Shown here: positions 7,769-18,314 of the stretch, in pieces | How the letters are laid out: each line of letters starts with the position of its first letter | Position numbering within the stretch: the first letter of the stretch is position 1 | Source of the DNA: Nannocystis sp. RBIL2 | Lineage (GTDB): Bacteria; Myxococcota_A; Polyangia; Nannocystales; Nannocystaceae | Assembly: GCF_026626745.1 (NCBI RefSeq) | Contig: NZ_JAPNJW010000002.1 | Span: 2,752,151-2,816,150, forward strand | DNA: 64,000 nt | Direction of reading: 5' to 3' | Notes under the pieces: generated by a model | Told to the model about the DNA's origin: nothing | Databases searched by the model: none | Seen by the model: the letters and a program-made list of their open reading frames with translations, nothing else | Made by a program: the position numbers and the translations under genes

Positions 7769-8105
7769 ACGCTCGCCGGGAGGCGACGGCGCATCGCGCC
7801 TCGAGCCGCGGAGTGCGCGCGCTGCGGCGGTGAGGGCCCGCCTTCCTTGCCTCGTCGGTGCCTCCTGGCAACGGGCGAGGCGGTCCCCCGCGCGTCTTGC
7901 TCGCGCAGGCTTGACCTGGACCTTGGGTCAGGGTTCAAGCTTCTCGCGTGAGCACCAGGAACTCGACAGACTCCGCAAGCTCGACCTGGTCCGGCATGGT
8001 GCCGGTCGAACACACGGCAAGGGCCGTGACCCGCGTATACCCGAGCGGCGCCCACGACAGCCAGCATCCTTGGCGACAGCTTCCCGCCGAACCCGGACCC
8101 CGCCG
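7769..8105. other. Intergenic region upstream of the MerR gene
   Basis: 337 bp. It holds the MerR operator-like promoter at 7910-7939 and a leader of about 165 nt before the MerR start. Nothing else was recognised. Confidence 0.4.
7910..7939 (+). promoter_or_regulatory. MerR-type operator/promoter candidate
   Basis: CTTGACC followed by GGTCA (TGACC-n9-GGTCA) with an outer CTTGA/TCAAG arm. The layout TTGACC-dyad fits MerR-family promoters, which place the operator between over-spaced -35 and -10 boxes. A closely similar sequence (CTTGACCTTGACC, then GGTCAA) lies just upstream of the P450 at 9025-9046, so the MerR protein probably controls itself and the P450. Confidence 0.5.
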
Positions 8106-8882
8106 ATGAGCAAGGGCGTCACGATCAGCCAGGCGGCTGCGTTCGCCGGCGTCACGGTGAAGACCGTGCGTCACTACCACAAGCACGGACTCGTCGAGGA
8201 GCCGAGACGGGACAGCTCCGGCTACAGGCGGTACGGATCGGCCGACCTGCTGCGGCTGGTCCGGGTCCGGACGCTGGCCGCCGCCGGCGTGCCGCTGGCC
8301 GAGATCGGGCCGTTGCTCGACGCAGCTCCCGAACAGTTCGCCGTCGCCATCGCCGACGTCCAGCGCCGCATGAACGAGCGCATCGAGGAGCTGATCGCGC
8401 GACGCGACACTCTGGACCGGCTCGCCGACGGCGACGGCGTCCTGCTGCCCGACCGAGCTCGCGCGTTCCTGAACCGTCTCCCCGATTTCGGCCTCTCCCC
8501 GGACGACGTGACAACGATCCGCGAGGGCCTGGTGCTGGCCAGAGCGCTGGTGCCCGACGGCTTCGACGACTACCTCACCCGGGTCGAGTGCGGCCTTCAC
8601 GACCCCCGTTTCGTCGCCCTGGCCAAGCGTTCCTGGGAGGCCGAAGCTTGGGGACCGGACGACCCCCGTATCGAGGAGCTCGCTACCGCCACGGTCGACC
8701 ACTTCCTCGCCAACCCCAAGCTCCTGGCGATCTTGACCAGCCTCCAGGGCCCCACCGACGACGCCGCCGCCCGGTACAGGATCATCAGCGACTACGGCAA
8801 CGACCAGGTCCCGGCCTTTGCTCGGCTGACCCGGCTGATCGAGACCAAACTCCGCGCCGCCGGCGTACCCATCCCGCGCTGA
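8106..8882 (+). CDS. MerR family transcriptional regulator
   Basis: 258 residues. Residues 5-70 form the MerR winged helix-turn-helix: ISQAAAFAGVTVKTVRHYHK, then the wing with GYRRYGSADLLRLVRV. A dimerisation helix follows (about 75-115). The C-terminal 140 residues are an effector domain without Cys clusters, so metal sensing is unlikely and a small organic ligand is more likely. Codon choice and protein style look actinobacterial, as for the P450 that follows. With the shared operator motif this suggests a transferred regulator-enzyme pair. Confidence 0.85.
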   Translation: MSKGVTISQAAAFAGVTVKTVRHYHKHGLVEEPRRDSSGYRRYGSADLLRLVRVRTLAAAGVPLAEIGPLLDAAPEQFAVAIADVQRRMNERIEELIARRDTLDRLADGDGVLLPDRARAFLNRLPDFGLSPDDVTTIREGLVLARALVPDGFDDYLTRVECGLHDPRFVALAKRSWEAEAWGPDDPRIEELATATVDHFLANPKLLAILTSLQGPTDDAAARYRIISDYGNDQVPAFARLTRLIETKLRAAGVPIPR

Positions 8883-9024
8883 TCTTCAGCGTAGCCACCG
8901 CCGCGGCCCTTCGCCGTCGCCCTCACCATCTGCCGTGTTCGCATGAGGTGCGCTTCGCGAACGCGATCCGCAGAGCGTGTGGGACTCAGAATGGAAAGAG
9001 TGACCCGGGTCCAGCAAATCGCAG

Positions 9025-9046
9025 CTTGACCTTGACCCGAGGTCAA
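9025..9046 (+). promoter_or_regulatory. MerR-type operator/promoter of the P450 gene
   Basis: TTGACC-n9-GGTCAA perfect inverted repeat (9026-9031 and 9041-9046) with an internal second TTGACC. It matches the site upstream of the MerR gene. It ends 17 bp before the P450 start codon, so the transcript would have a very short leader. Confidence 0.5.
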
Positions 9047-9063
9047 CGCGCACACATGACGTC

Positions 9064-10305
9064 ATGAGCGATACCTCATCGACCGATCCGGTTCCCATCC
9101 CGCACGGCCTGCCCATGGAGCGCGATGCGGGTCCCTTCGACCCGCCGCGCGCCATCACCCGGCTCCGCGGGGCTCGCCCTGTCAGCCCCATGATCTTCCC
9201 CGACGGTCACGAGGGCTGGCTCGTCACCGGCTACGACGCAGTCCGCCAGCTCATGGCCGACACCCGGTTCAGCTCCCGCCAGGACATCGGCGTTCTCCAC
9301 GTGCCGTACGAGGTCCCCGGCATGCCCGCCATGACCGAACCCTCCCCGCAGGTGCCGGGCCTGTTCATCGCCATGGACCCGCCGGACCACACCCGGCTGC
9401 GGCGCATGCTCACCGGCGCCTTCACCGTCAAGCGCATGAGAATGCTCGAAGAGCACATCGTCGACATCGCCGGGCGGCAACTGGACGAGCTGGCGCGTCT
9501 CACCCCGCCGGTCGACCTGGTCAAGGAATTCGCGCTGCCCGTACCCTCGCTGGTGATCTGCGAACTGCTCGGAGTCCCCTACGCGGACCGGGAGAACTTC
9601 CAGGTCAACTCCGCCAGGTTCTTGCTCAAGGACGTGCAGCTCGACGAGAAGATGGCCGCCTACGGCGCACTGACCACGTACCTCTCCGAACTGGTCACGC
9701 GCAAACGCGCCGCGCCCGGCGAGGACATACTGTCCGATCTGGCTCGACACGACGAACTCACCATCGAGGAGCTGACCGGCTGCGCCTTCCTGCTGCTGCT
9801 CGCGGGCCACGAGACCACGGCCAACATGCTGGCCCTCGGTACCTTCGCGCTCCTGGAGCACCCCGAGCAGTGGGCCGAACTGCGCGCCGACCCGGAGCTG
9901 CTGCCCGGGGCCGTCGAGGAGCTCATGCGCTACCTGTCCGTCGTCGACATCCTCTACCGCTACGCCACCGAGGACCTCGAACTCGGCGGTGAGACAATCC
10001 GCGAAGGATCGACCGTCGTCGTCTCGTTGCTGGCCGCCAACCGCGACCCCCAGCGCTTCGACGATCCCGATACTCTGGACATCCACCGCAAGGCCCGCGG
10101 TCACCTGGCCTTCGGCCACGGGTGCCACCAATGCCTCGGCCAGCAATTGGCCCGCCTCGAAATGCGCGCCGGCTTGGCGGGACTGCTGCGTCGCTTCCCG
10201 ACCCTCGAGCTCGCCATCCCCGCCGGCGAGGTGAAACTCAGGACGAACATGCAGATCTACGGCGTCCACGAACTGCCGGTCACCTGGACGGAGACGGCCC
10301 GGTAA
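9064..10305 (+). CDS. Cytochrome P450 (bacterial class I type)
   Basis: 413 residues, full length. The I-helix oxygen-binding motif is AGHETT (247-252), the K-helix ExxR is Glu286-Arg289, and the heme loop is FGHGCHQCLG (350-359) with Cys357 as thiolate ligand. No N-terminal anchor, so it is soluble and needs a ferredoxin/reductase, neither of which is encoded nearby. Overall sequence resembles actinobacterial CYP105-like enzymes that hydroxylate macrolides, steroids or xenobiotics. It sits alone behind a MerR gene with a shared operator, suggesting ligand-induced expression for detoxification or tailoring. The substrate is unknown. Confidence 0.9.
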   Translation: MSDTSSTDPVPIPHGLPMERDAGPFDPPRAITRLRGARPVSPMIFPDGHEGWLVTGYDAVRQLMADTRFSSRQDIGVLHVPYEVPGMPAMTEPSPQVPGLFIAMDPPDHTRLRRMLTGAFTVKRMRMLEEHIVDIAGRQLDELARLTPPVDLVKEFALPVPSLVICELLGVPYADRENFQVNSARFLLKDVQLDEKMAAYGALTTYLSELVTRKRAAPGEDILSDLARHDELTIEELTGCAFLLLLAGHETTANMLALGTFALLEHPEQWAELRADPELLPGAVEELMRYLSVVDILYRYATEDLELGGETIREGSTVVVSLLAANRDPQRFDDPDTLDIHRKARGHLAFGHGCHQCLGQQLARLEMRAGLAGLLRRFPTLELAIPAGEVKLRTNMQIYGVHELPVTWTETAR

Positions 10306-10670
10306 GACCGCGCGCGTGGGTCAGCGGCTGCGTCTCGAGATCGACGCCGATGCGGTCGAGCTCGAGCACGTCGGTCGCTCGCCCGCAAACCAGGCCCTCG
10401 GCGACGCCGGCCTCGCTCCTCTGCGAGGGGAACCCTGCGGCGCCCACCTGTGACGCTGCTCGCACGAGCGCGAGGTCTCGCGTGCGCTCGGCTGCGAGTC
10501 TCCCGAGCGCGTCGCCGGCTCGCTCGTGGTGTCGCTGGACCCGGCGGATGTGGCCGCTGTAATTCCAGCGGGCGCGCCGTGCAGCGAACGGCGATGCCAC
10601 GGCCTCGCTGTTCCCGGCGCGCGGACACCCCGCGCTCGACGGGACCTGCGGCCTCTCGTAGGCTCCGCGC
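10306..10670. other. Intergenic region, no gene recognised
   Basis: 365 bp. Short protein-like fragments can be read in several frames, all interrupted, so a decayed gene is possible but not supported. No promoter or terminator was recognised. Confidence 0.3.
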
Positions 10671-11240
10671 ATGCGACTCATCACTGGCTTCATCTTGCTT
10701 TGCGCCACCTCCTTGGCCTGCTCCCCGCAGGAGAACGGCAGCGCCACCGACTCGACCGACTCGACCGACTCGACCGACTCGACCGACTCGACCGACTCGA
10801 CTGCCACGACCGACTCCCCCGACCCGACCAACACCACCAGCACCACCGACTCGACCGCTCCGACCGGCACCACGGACACCACCGGCACCACCGACTCGAC
10901 CACCAGCACCGACCCGGGCACCGACACCGACGAACCCTCGAGCACGACGGGAGCGCCCGTGGACGATTGCTCCTTCCTGGTCGGCAAGGTCTTCCTCAGC
11001 GACGAGGAGCTCGAGTGCGGCAAGGGGCCGAACGGCGTCGAGATGTGCCCTTGGCAGCTCACGTTCACGGCCGACACCTTCGATCATCAACTCTCGGACT
11101 TCGGTCTGCAGGGCACCTATACCTGCGCCGATGGCATCATCGACGCGGTCGACATGCAGCAGCTGGCGCACGGCGGCACCATCGACGCCGCCACCGGCGA
11201 GCTCGTCTGGGACGAGATTGTCTATCACCCCGAGGGCTGA
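10671..11240 (+). CDS. Small Ser/Thr/Asp-rich lipoprotein
   Basis: 189 residues. The signal peptide ends in a lipobox-like SLAC (Cys17). The linker (about 22-90) starts with six exact Asp-Ser-Thr triplets and continues with Thr/Asp/Ser. The C-terminal 100 residues are a small globular domain with four Cys (DDCSF, LECGK, EMCPW, YTCAD), possibly two disulphides. It reads like a domain of proteins that report a quantity or bind a small ligand, but I cannot assign a family. It is monocistronic. Confidence 0.7.
   Translation: MRLITGFILLCATSLACSPQENGSATDSTDSTDSTDSTDSTDSTATTDSPDPTNTTSTTDSTAPTGTTDTTGTTDSTTSTDPGTDTDEPSSTTGAPVDDCSFLVGKVFLSDEELECGKGPNGVEMCPWQLTFTADTFDHQLSDFGLQGTYTCADGIIDAVDMQQLAHGGTIDAATGELVWDEIVYHPEG
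10749..10802 (+). repeat. Six tandem 9-bp repeats coding Asp-Ser-Thr
   Basis: Unit GACTCGACC repeated six times (the last unit ends ACT) inside the lipoprotein linker. In-frame, near-perfect copies imply recent slippage and likely length variation between strains. Confidence 0.9.
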
Positions 11241-11317
11241 CGCCGATCGGTCGTCAGCTCGCGCGACAGAGGGAGCCGCGGCCATGCCGTCGGCCCCTCT
11301 TCCGTCGCTGTCGATCA

Positions 11318-12349
11318 CTATCGGCCGTGCAGATGGTCCATCGTCAACACGACGCGGAACCTCGCCTGGTTGGTGATCATCCGCTGATACGCCTCCTCGG
11401 CCTGCTCGAGCTTGAAGGTCTCGATCATCGGCTTGACGCCGGCCTGGGCTGCGAACGCGATCGTGTCCTCGGAGTCGGTGGCGACGCCGCTGTACCAGCC
11501 CTTGATCGATCGGCGCCCCATGATCAGCGGCATCGCGCCGATCGTGATCGTGTCGTGCGGCGCGGCCGCGATCACCAGCTGGCCGTCGATCCCGAGCCCC
11601 GGGATCAGCGAGGCGATCGCCGCGCCGCTCGGCGCGGTCGCCAGCGCGACCTTCGCCCCGCCGAGCGCCTGCAGCTGCTCGCCGAGGTCGCCGTCGTTCG
11701 TGTCGATGTACGCGTGCGCCCCGAGCTGCGTCGCGAACGCCCGCTTGTCCGCGCCGCGCGACACCGCGACAGTTTTAAATCCCATCTTGGCCGCGAACTG
11801 CACCGCGAGGTGCCCGAGCCCGCCGATGCCCTGGATCGCCACCACGTCGCCGGCCCGCGCTGCGGTGTGGCGCAGCGCGTTGAACACAGTCAGGCCCGCG
11901 CACAGCAGCGGCCCCGCCTCGGCGGCGTCGACGTCCTTCGGCAGGCGCGCCATGCTCTCTGCCGGCGCGATCATGTGGCTGGCATAACCGCCGTCGTGCG
12001 TGATGCCGGTGACCCGCGACGTCGTGCACATCGCGAAGTCTCCCTTGCGACAGGGATGACAGCTGTAGCACTGCCCGCCGTGCCAGCCGACGCCGGCGCG
12101 GTCGCCGACGGCCCAACCCTCCACGCCGGGTCCCACCGCCTCGACCGTGCCCACGACTTCGTGCCCCGGCACGCGCGGGTACGGCAGCCCCTGCCAGTGG
12201 CCCTCCTTGACCATCGCGTCGGAGTGACACACTCCGCACGCCTCCACGCGCAGCCGCACCTGCCCCGCTCCCGGCGTCGGCAGCGGACGTTCGACGACTT
12301 CGAAGGGACCTCCGCCCCGCGCGACCTGCACCGCGATCATCTTGCTCAT
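11318..12349 (-). CDS. Zinc-dependent alcohol dehydrogenase (MDR family)
   Basis: 343 residues from the ATG at 12349, preceded by AGGAGA; longer frames upstream have no signal. Catalytic zinc ligands are Cys41, His63 (GHE) and Cys150; structural zinc Cys94, Cys97, Cys100 and Cys108 are all present. The nucleotide-binding loop is GIGGLGH (174-180). Length and motifs match AdhA/AdhP-type enzymes that interconvert primary alcohols and aldehydes with NAD(P). It is monocistronic and convergent with the lipoprotein at 10671. Confidence 0.9.
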   Translation of the reverse strand: MSKMIAVQVARGGGPFEVVERPLPTPGAGQVRLRVEACGVCHSDAMVKEGHWQGLPYPRVPGHEVVGTVEAVGPGVEGWAVGDRAGVGWHGGQCYSCHPCRKGDFAMCTTSRVTGITHDGGYASHMIAPAESMARLPKDVDAAEAGPLLCAGLTVFNALRHTAARAGDVVAIQGIGGLGHLAVQFAAKMGFKTVAVSRGADKRAFATQLGAHAYIDTNDGDLGEQLQALGGAKVALATAPSGAAIASLIPGLGIDGQLVIAAAPHDTITIGAMPLIMGRRSIKGWYSGVATDSEDTIAFAAQAGVKPMIETFKLEQAEEAYQRMITNQARFRVVLTMDHLHGR

Positions 12350-12981
12350 GGCGTCTCCTCTGTGGCTCCGATCGTCGCACGCTACCAAGCCGCGCGCAGG
12401 CCGTCGGATCGAGGAGACCGCCGACCTCAGGCGGACGGACAGCGACTTCGAGGGGAAACCATGGAGATCGCCCGCAACCTCCCCTGCGGGCTCCTCCAGG
12501 ACACCCCGAAGGGCGAGGAAGGGACGGTCCCACGCACGCGCCGCTCTCGCCGCGCTCGAGGCGAGCGTGCCGCGAACTGTCGAGCCTGCCCGATCCCGTC
12601 TCGAGGCTCGCGCATCGACATGAGCAAACACCCGAACGCACGAGGCCGGCAGCGCTGAAGACGGGAGGCCACCTGTCCGCGCACGCCGCACCGGTCCCGA
12701 CAAGCCGATGTCTTCCTCTCGCAAGCAGCGAGCCGTCGCCCGGCGCACCACGACCCGAAGATGAAGGCCTGTCTACATCGACAGGGCGGGCTCAAGCTCG
12801 CCCGTGCGGCGGTCGCCGAGATCGACGCACGGCCCTCGCCCGCGGGCCGGTCGAAAACCGGGCGGAAACGGACCGGAAGCGACCTCAGCTTCATTGCGGG
12901 GCCGCGCTCTAGCCCCTGAAACGACGGTCCCGGGTATACTCCGCGCGCCATGTCCCCCCCTGACCCGGAGGCCGCGCCTTG
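12350..12981. other. Intergenic region between dehydrogenase and kinase
   Basis: 632 bp with no believable gene on either strand. It contains one perfect inverted repeat, CCTGTC-n6-GACAGG at 12768-12785, related to the palindromes described in the findings. The kinase promoter must lie here but is not evident. Confidence 0.35.
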
Positions 12982-14715
<1,734 letters not shown>

Positions 14716-14747
14716 CTGGCGGCCGGGGCTTCGCAGGGCCGCCGAAC

Positions 14748-15206
14748 CTAGGCGGCCGCCTCCATGCTCTTCGCCAGGGAGCGGAGGAACTGCTCGAAGC
14801 TCGAGGCGCAGAGCTCCGGCCTGTAGGAGGCGGCGCCCGTCGTGACGCTGAAGACGGGGCAGTCGCTCTCGGCGTCGAGCTTCGAGATGTCGAGGAAGTA
14901 CAGGTCGCCGCGGAGTGTGCTCCGCGCGATGGCGACCCAGTTGTTCTGCCAGCCTGCCTCCCCGACAGGCTGCTCCGCGACGAGCCTGTCGGCGGGGAAC
15001 AACCGCACACGTTCGGCCGGGGTCACGGTCTCGACGTCGACGGGATCGGACACCTGCAAGAACCCCCGGTAGCGCGCCGGGATCCTGAGCTCACGGCGAA
15101 GCTCGTCGACCACCGCTGGGTCCGCCCTACCGAATCTCGTCGGGATGCCTCGTCGGGTGAAGATGTCCTTCAGCTCTGCAACCACCTCAGCGAGCTCGCT
15201 ATCCAT
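14748..15206 (-). CDS. SMI1/KNR4 (SUKH) family protein
   Basis: 152 residues from the ATG at 15206, which has GGAGG about 11 bases upstream. The N-terminal half has the SUKH pattern: VDELRRELRIPARYRGFLQVSD. The C-terminal half has WVAIARSTLRGDLYFLD and ends with an EQFLRSLAKSM helix. SUKH proteins often serve as immunity proteins against secreted nuclease or other toxins, and some have housekeeping roles. No polymorphic toxin is adjacent, so an orphan immunity role is only a possibility. It is convergent with the kinase at 12982. Confidence 0.7.
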   Translation of the reverse strand: MDSELAEVVAELKDIFTRRGIPTRFGRADPAVVDELRRELRIPARYRGFLQVSDPVDVETVTPAERVRLFPADRLVAEQPVGEAGWQNNWVAIARSTLRGDLYFLDISKLDAESDCPVFSVTTGAASYRPELCASSFEQFLRSLAKSMEAAA

Positions 15207-15412
15207 CGAACTTTGTCCTCCCGTTTCGCAGCATCCATGCTTATGCCATACCCGTCGGGTGACGGGTAGACGAACAGCGCTCGGGAGTCTTCTCGAGGCG
15301 ACCAGCCGCTCGCCGCGCATCTCGGACATGTCGCAGGGGAGCCCGCAGTCATAGCAGACGCGCCGGGCCGCGTCGGCCTCGGCGCCGAGAGGCTCGCCGG
15401 CGATCGCGGCGA

Positions 15413-17122
15413 TCACAGCGACGGGCAGATCACCGCGATGTCGAGATCGCCCGGCAACAGCCCGCCGTGGGCGCCGGGGCAGACCAGCTCGCCGTTCGAC
15501 TTGTAGCACTTGCTGAGCGGATCGCTGAAGCCGGGCGGCGGCGTGTTGACCCCGGGCGTGCCGCAGTCCGGATCCGGCAAGTACCCCTCCTCCTCGTCCT
15601 CGGGCGGATGCTCGAGCGGCCAACGGGCCAGGTAGCCGAAGCGAATGTACGTACCGACGGTCGCGGCCGCGTAGGCGTACGTGTCGTTGTTGCGGAACGC
15701 GAAGTTGTTGTGCCAGCAATCGTCCTCGCGCTCGTTCTCGTACGAGGCGAGGTGCTTGATCTTCTTCAGCCCGTAGCCCTTGTCGGTGACCAGCTTGCCG
15801 GCGCACAGCGCCCCGTGGCCGTGCGTGTGCGTGTCCATGATCGGCGACAGCCGCGGCGTGGTGTTCTTCCACGGCACGAACATGTGGTGCATCGATTCGT
15901 GCAGCACCAGCCGCGGCACGTCGAACGCCTGGCTCGGCGTCGAGTAGGCCTTGTCGCACAGCTTCATGTTGCTCTTGACCGCGTGGTGACCGCCCGGCCG
16001 CGTGGTGTTGCAGATGTCGCCGGGGCCGTCGGGCGTGCACTCGATGTCGAGCTCCAGCCCGCCGATCTCGTGGTCGTGGAAGATCTTCCACAGCCGCGCG
16101 TAGGCGAGCCGGATCGCCTGCAGCCGGTACTCGGCGTAGGGCCCGAAGTAGAACTCGAGCGCGGTGTTGGGGCCGACGTCGTCGCTCTCGTAGCTCATCA
16201 GCCGCTCGCCGCTCTCCGACCCGCCCTGCGCCGCCCACAGGAACGCGCGGTGCTCCGGCGGGCTCGAGGCGACGAAGTCGAGCATCTGGCGCACGCGGAA
16301 CAGGTCGTGGTTGGCGCGCAGCCAGGCGGCGCGGGTCTTGGCGCACTCGTCGACGGTGCAGCTCGACAGCGGCGGGAAGCTGACCGCCACCGGCGGCACC
16401 TCCGAGGCCAGCTCGTAGGCCAGCGCGTCGCAGTCGGCCTCGCGCGCCATCGGCACCTGGTCGTCGATCGCCAGGGTCGCCACCGGGCCCGCGGCCTCGT
16501 CGCGGCGGTCGAACACGGACACCATCGTCAGCGCCGCCCCGCCGAGCCCGCCCGCCGTCGGCTCGCGGCTGTAGGTCTTGAGCACGACGACCTGGTCCAA
16601 AGGCAAGGTCGTCGGCAGCACCAGCTCCGGCTCACCCCCGCCGCTCCCGGGCGCGTGGGTCAGGCGCACGGTCAGCGCGCCGAGGTCGAGCGCGACCTCG
16701 CTGACGCCGTCGGCGATGCGGTGGATCTGGGCCCCGCGCACCGGCACACGGACGTTGAGGAGGCGGCCCGCCGCGCGGGTATCGAAGTGGAGCGCCGGCC
16801 GCCCGCCGCGGGCGCGGATCTCCGCCAGCAGCTCGGGCAGCCCGGCCGGCACCGGCAGCTCGGTCTCCTCCTCGTGCGGCTCCAGCTCGCGCTCGACCGC
16901 GCCGATCTGCGACGGCTCGGAGCACGCCAGGTCGCCGACCAGGTACGGCGCCTCGATCGTGGCGCTCGGCAGCGGCAGCGCGCCGGTCTCGTCGTCGCCG
17001 CCGCCGTGCTCGTCGACGTCGTGGACGTCGACCCCGGAGCAGGCCAGCGCGAGGCACAGCGGCGCGAGCGCGCGGAGCAGCCGGGGAACGACGACGCCTC
17101 CGCGCCTGTGGGTCGCACTCAT
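15413..17122 (-). CDS. Lipoprotein with M35-like zinc metallopeptidase domain
   Basis: 569 residues from the ATG at 17122; the frame extends upstream without a better start. The lipobox is ALAC (Cys28). The N-terminal 270 residues are a beta-rich region without an assigned family. The C-terminal part holds LVLHESMHHMFVP (HExxH near residue 405), a downstream DTHTHGHG segment and NNDTYAYAA. The last resembles the NxDxYAxF signature of the M35/aspzincin (deuterolysin, peptidyl-Lys endopeptidase) group. Several Cys pairs suggest disulphides and an exported location. Probably a secreted or surface peptidase for predation or scavenging. Confidence 0.7.
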   Translation of the reverse strand: MSATHRRGGVVVPRLLRALAPLCLALACSGVDVHDVDEHGGGDDETGALPLPSATIEAPYLVGDLACSEPSQIGAVERELEPHEEETELPVPAGLPELLAEIRARGGRPALHFDTRAAGRLLNVRVPVRGAQIHRIADGVSEVALDLGALTVRLTHAPGSGGGEPELVLPTTLPLDQVVVLKTYSREPTAGGLGGAALTMVSVFDRRDEAAGPVATLAIDDQVPMAREADCDALAYELASEVPPVAVSFPPLSSCTVDECAKTRAAWLRANHDLFRVRQMLDFVASSPPEHRAFLWAAQGGSESGERLMSYESDDVGPNTALEFYFGPYAEYRLQAIRLAYARLWKIFHDHEIGGLELDIECTPDGPGDICNTTRPGGHHAVKSNMKLCDKAYSTPSQAFDVPRLVLHESMHHMFVPWKNTTPRLSPIMDTHTHGHGALCAGKLVTDKGYGLKKIKHLASYENEREDDCWHNNFAFRNNDTYAYAAATVGTYIRFGYLARWPLEHPPEDEEEGYLPDPDCGTPGVNTPPPGFSDPLSKCYKSNGELVCPGAHGGLLPGDLDIAVICPSL

Positions 17123-17883
17123 GACATTGACTCCTGGTTGCGAAACGGCGGCCCCGCGGCGGCGGGCGAATGGGCCGCCGGCGGGCGCTGCTACGACTCG
17201 ACGAATTGGCGACAGGCTAAGCGAGCACGCGAGATCGTGGTGTGATGAATGGCCGCGTCGGAGCGGCGCGGGCATTCAGGGCTGAATGCCGCGAGGGTGC
17301 AGGCTGGACCGCGCGTCGACCCGGCGAAGCGCCGATCCGACGGTGGGCGGCGCACGGCGTCGCCGCGTTCGTGGTGGTCCGATCATTGGCCCGCTCGCGC
17401 TCCTCTTTCTCCGCGCACTCCGACGCGGCCACCGAACAAGGTGGGCCGCGTCCCGGCGCCGGATTTGCCGGCGGGTGGGGCGGATCACGCGCCGGACCGG
17501 CGACGCTTGCTCGCTTGCCCGCGCCGGCGCGGCCGTCCGCGGTGGCACGATCGAATGCGGCCCGACGTCATCGTTCACTCGCGGTCGCCGGCCGCGCACC
17601 GCGACCGTGATCCAGCGCAGATCGGCGGAGCCGCGGGCGCCTCGCCGGGCCCGTCGTGGCGCTCGTCCGGAGCGGCGGACGCCCCGCAGCCCGTCGTGGC
17701 CGACGTCGCGCCCCTGCGTGCGATTTTCGGCGGACCGCGGCGATCCTTCAATCGTCGGTGTCACGACCCCCTGGCATCATTGGCCAGGTGTCGGGCCCAC
17801 TGGCACGATGTCGCAATTGCGCAGGGCCGGACGACTCGTCGCGCGAGTCGCCCGGCCCCGGGGTCCCTGGCGCCGGGCCGGCG
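17123..17883. other. Long intergenic region, no gene recognised
   Basis: 761 bp. Frames on both strands are Arg/Ala/Pro-rich and show no family features. The end next to 17884 has two stacked hairpins (17832-17850 and 17850-17878). The end next to 17122 should contain the metallopeptidase promoter. Confidence 0.35.
17832..17878 (-). terminator. Double hairpin downstream of the lipoprotein gene
   Basis: CGACTCG/CGAGTCG (7-bp stem, 5-nt loop, 17832-17850) next to GCCCGGC/GCCGGGC (17850-17856 and 17872-17878). It starts six bases beyond the stop of the gene at 17884. There is no T-tract, so termination efficiency is uncertain. Confidence 0.35.
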
Positions 17884-18297
17884 TCAGGCGGTCTTGCGCG
17901 CGGCCATGTACGCCTCGGTCAGCGCCGGGTCGGCCGCGATCTCGAACATCATCGCCTCGAGCTTGGAGCGGTCGAGGCCGTGCTTGGCGAGCACGTCGTC
18001 GGCGTGCTCGGGGTCGGCCGCGATCTCCTTGGCGACGGTCGCCGCGATCTGGACCTTCTCCGAGCCCGGGTCGGGCTTCGGCGCCTCTTCCGGCTTCGGC
18101 GCCGGCTCGTCGGTCTTCACCTCGGGCTTCGGCGTCTCGGTCTTGGTCACGGTGGTGGTCTTGGTCTCGACCTTGGTCGTCTTGGCGACCTCGGTCTTCT
18201 TGCCGTCGCCGCCGCAGGCCGGCAGCGCGAGCGCGAGCGCGCCCAGCAGCACGGCGAAGCGACCGGCACGGAGGAACGAATGCTTGGAATTGTGCAT
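17884..18297 (-). CDS. Small lipoprotein with Lys/Thr/Pro-rich linker
   Basis: 137 residues from the ATG at 18297 with AGGAG upstream. The signal peptide ends in LPAC (Cys28). The linker (35-80) consists of KTTKVETKTTT and PKPE-type repeats. The C-terminal 55 residues contain two similar helical units (KEIAADPEHADDVLAKHGLD and FEIAADPALTEAYMAA), perhaps a small helical repeat. It lies 17 bp downstream of the coiled-coil gene at 18315 and is probably cotranscribed. Periplasmic or outer-membrane location; function unknown. Confidence 0.75.
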   Translation of the reverse strand: MHNSKHSFLRAGRFAVLLGALALALPACGGDGKKTEVAKTTKVETKTTTVTKTETPKPEVKTDEPAPKPEEAPKPDPGSEKVQIAATVAKEIAADPEHADDVLAKHGLDRSKLEAMMFEIAADPALTEAYMAARKTA

Positions 18298-18314
18298 GAC
18301 GGTGGCTCCTTTCT

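Noticed and set aside
10306-10670. Decayed gene downstream of the P450
   Set aside because: Several frames look partly coding but each is interrupted and no family signature is visible.
15207-15412. Fragment of a zinc-ribbon protein between the SMI1 gene and the metallopeptidase
   Set aside because: Short protein-like pieces (CYDCGLPC; ALFVYPSPDGYGISM) occur in two frames without a start or continuous frame; too little to call even a pseudogene.
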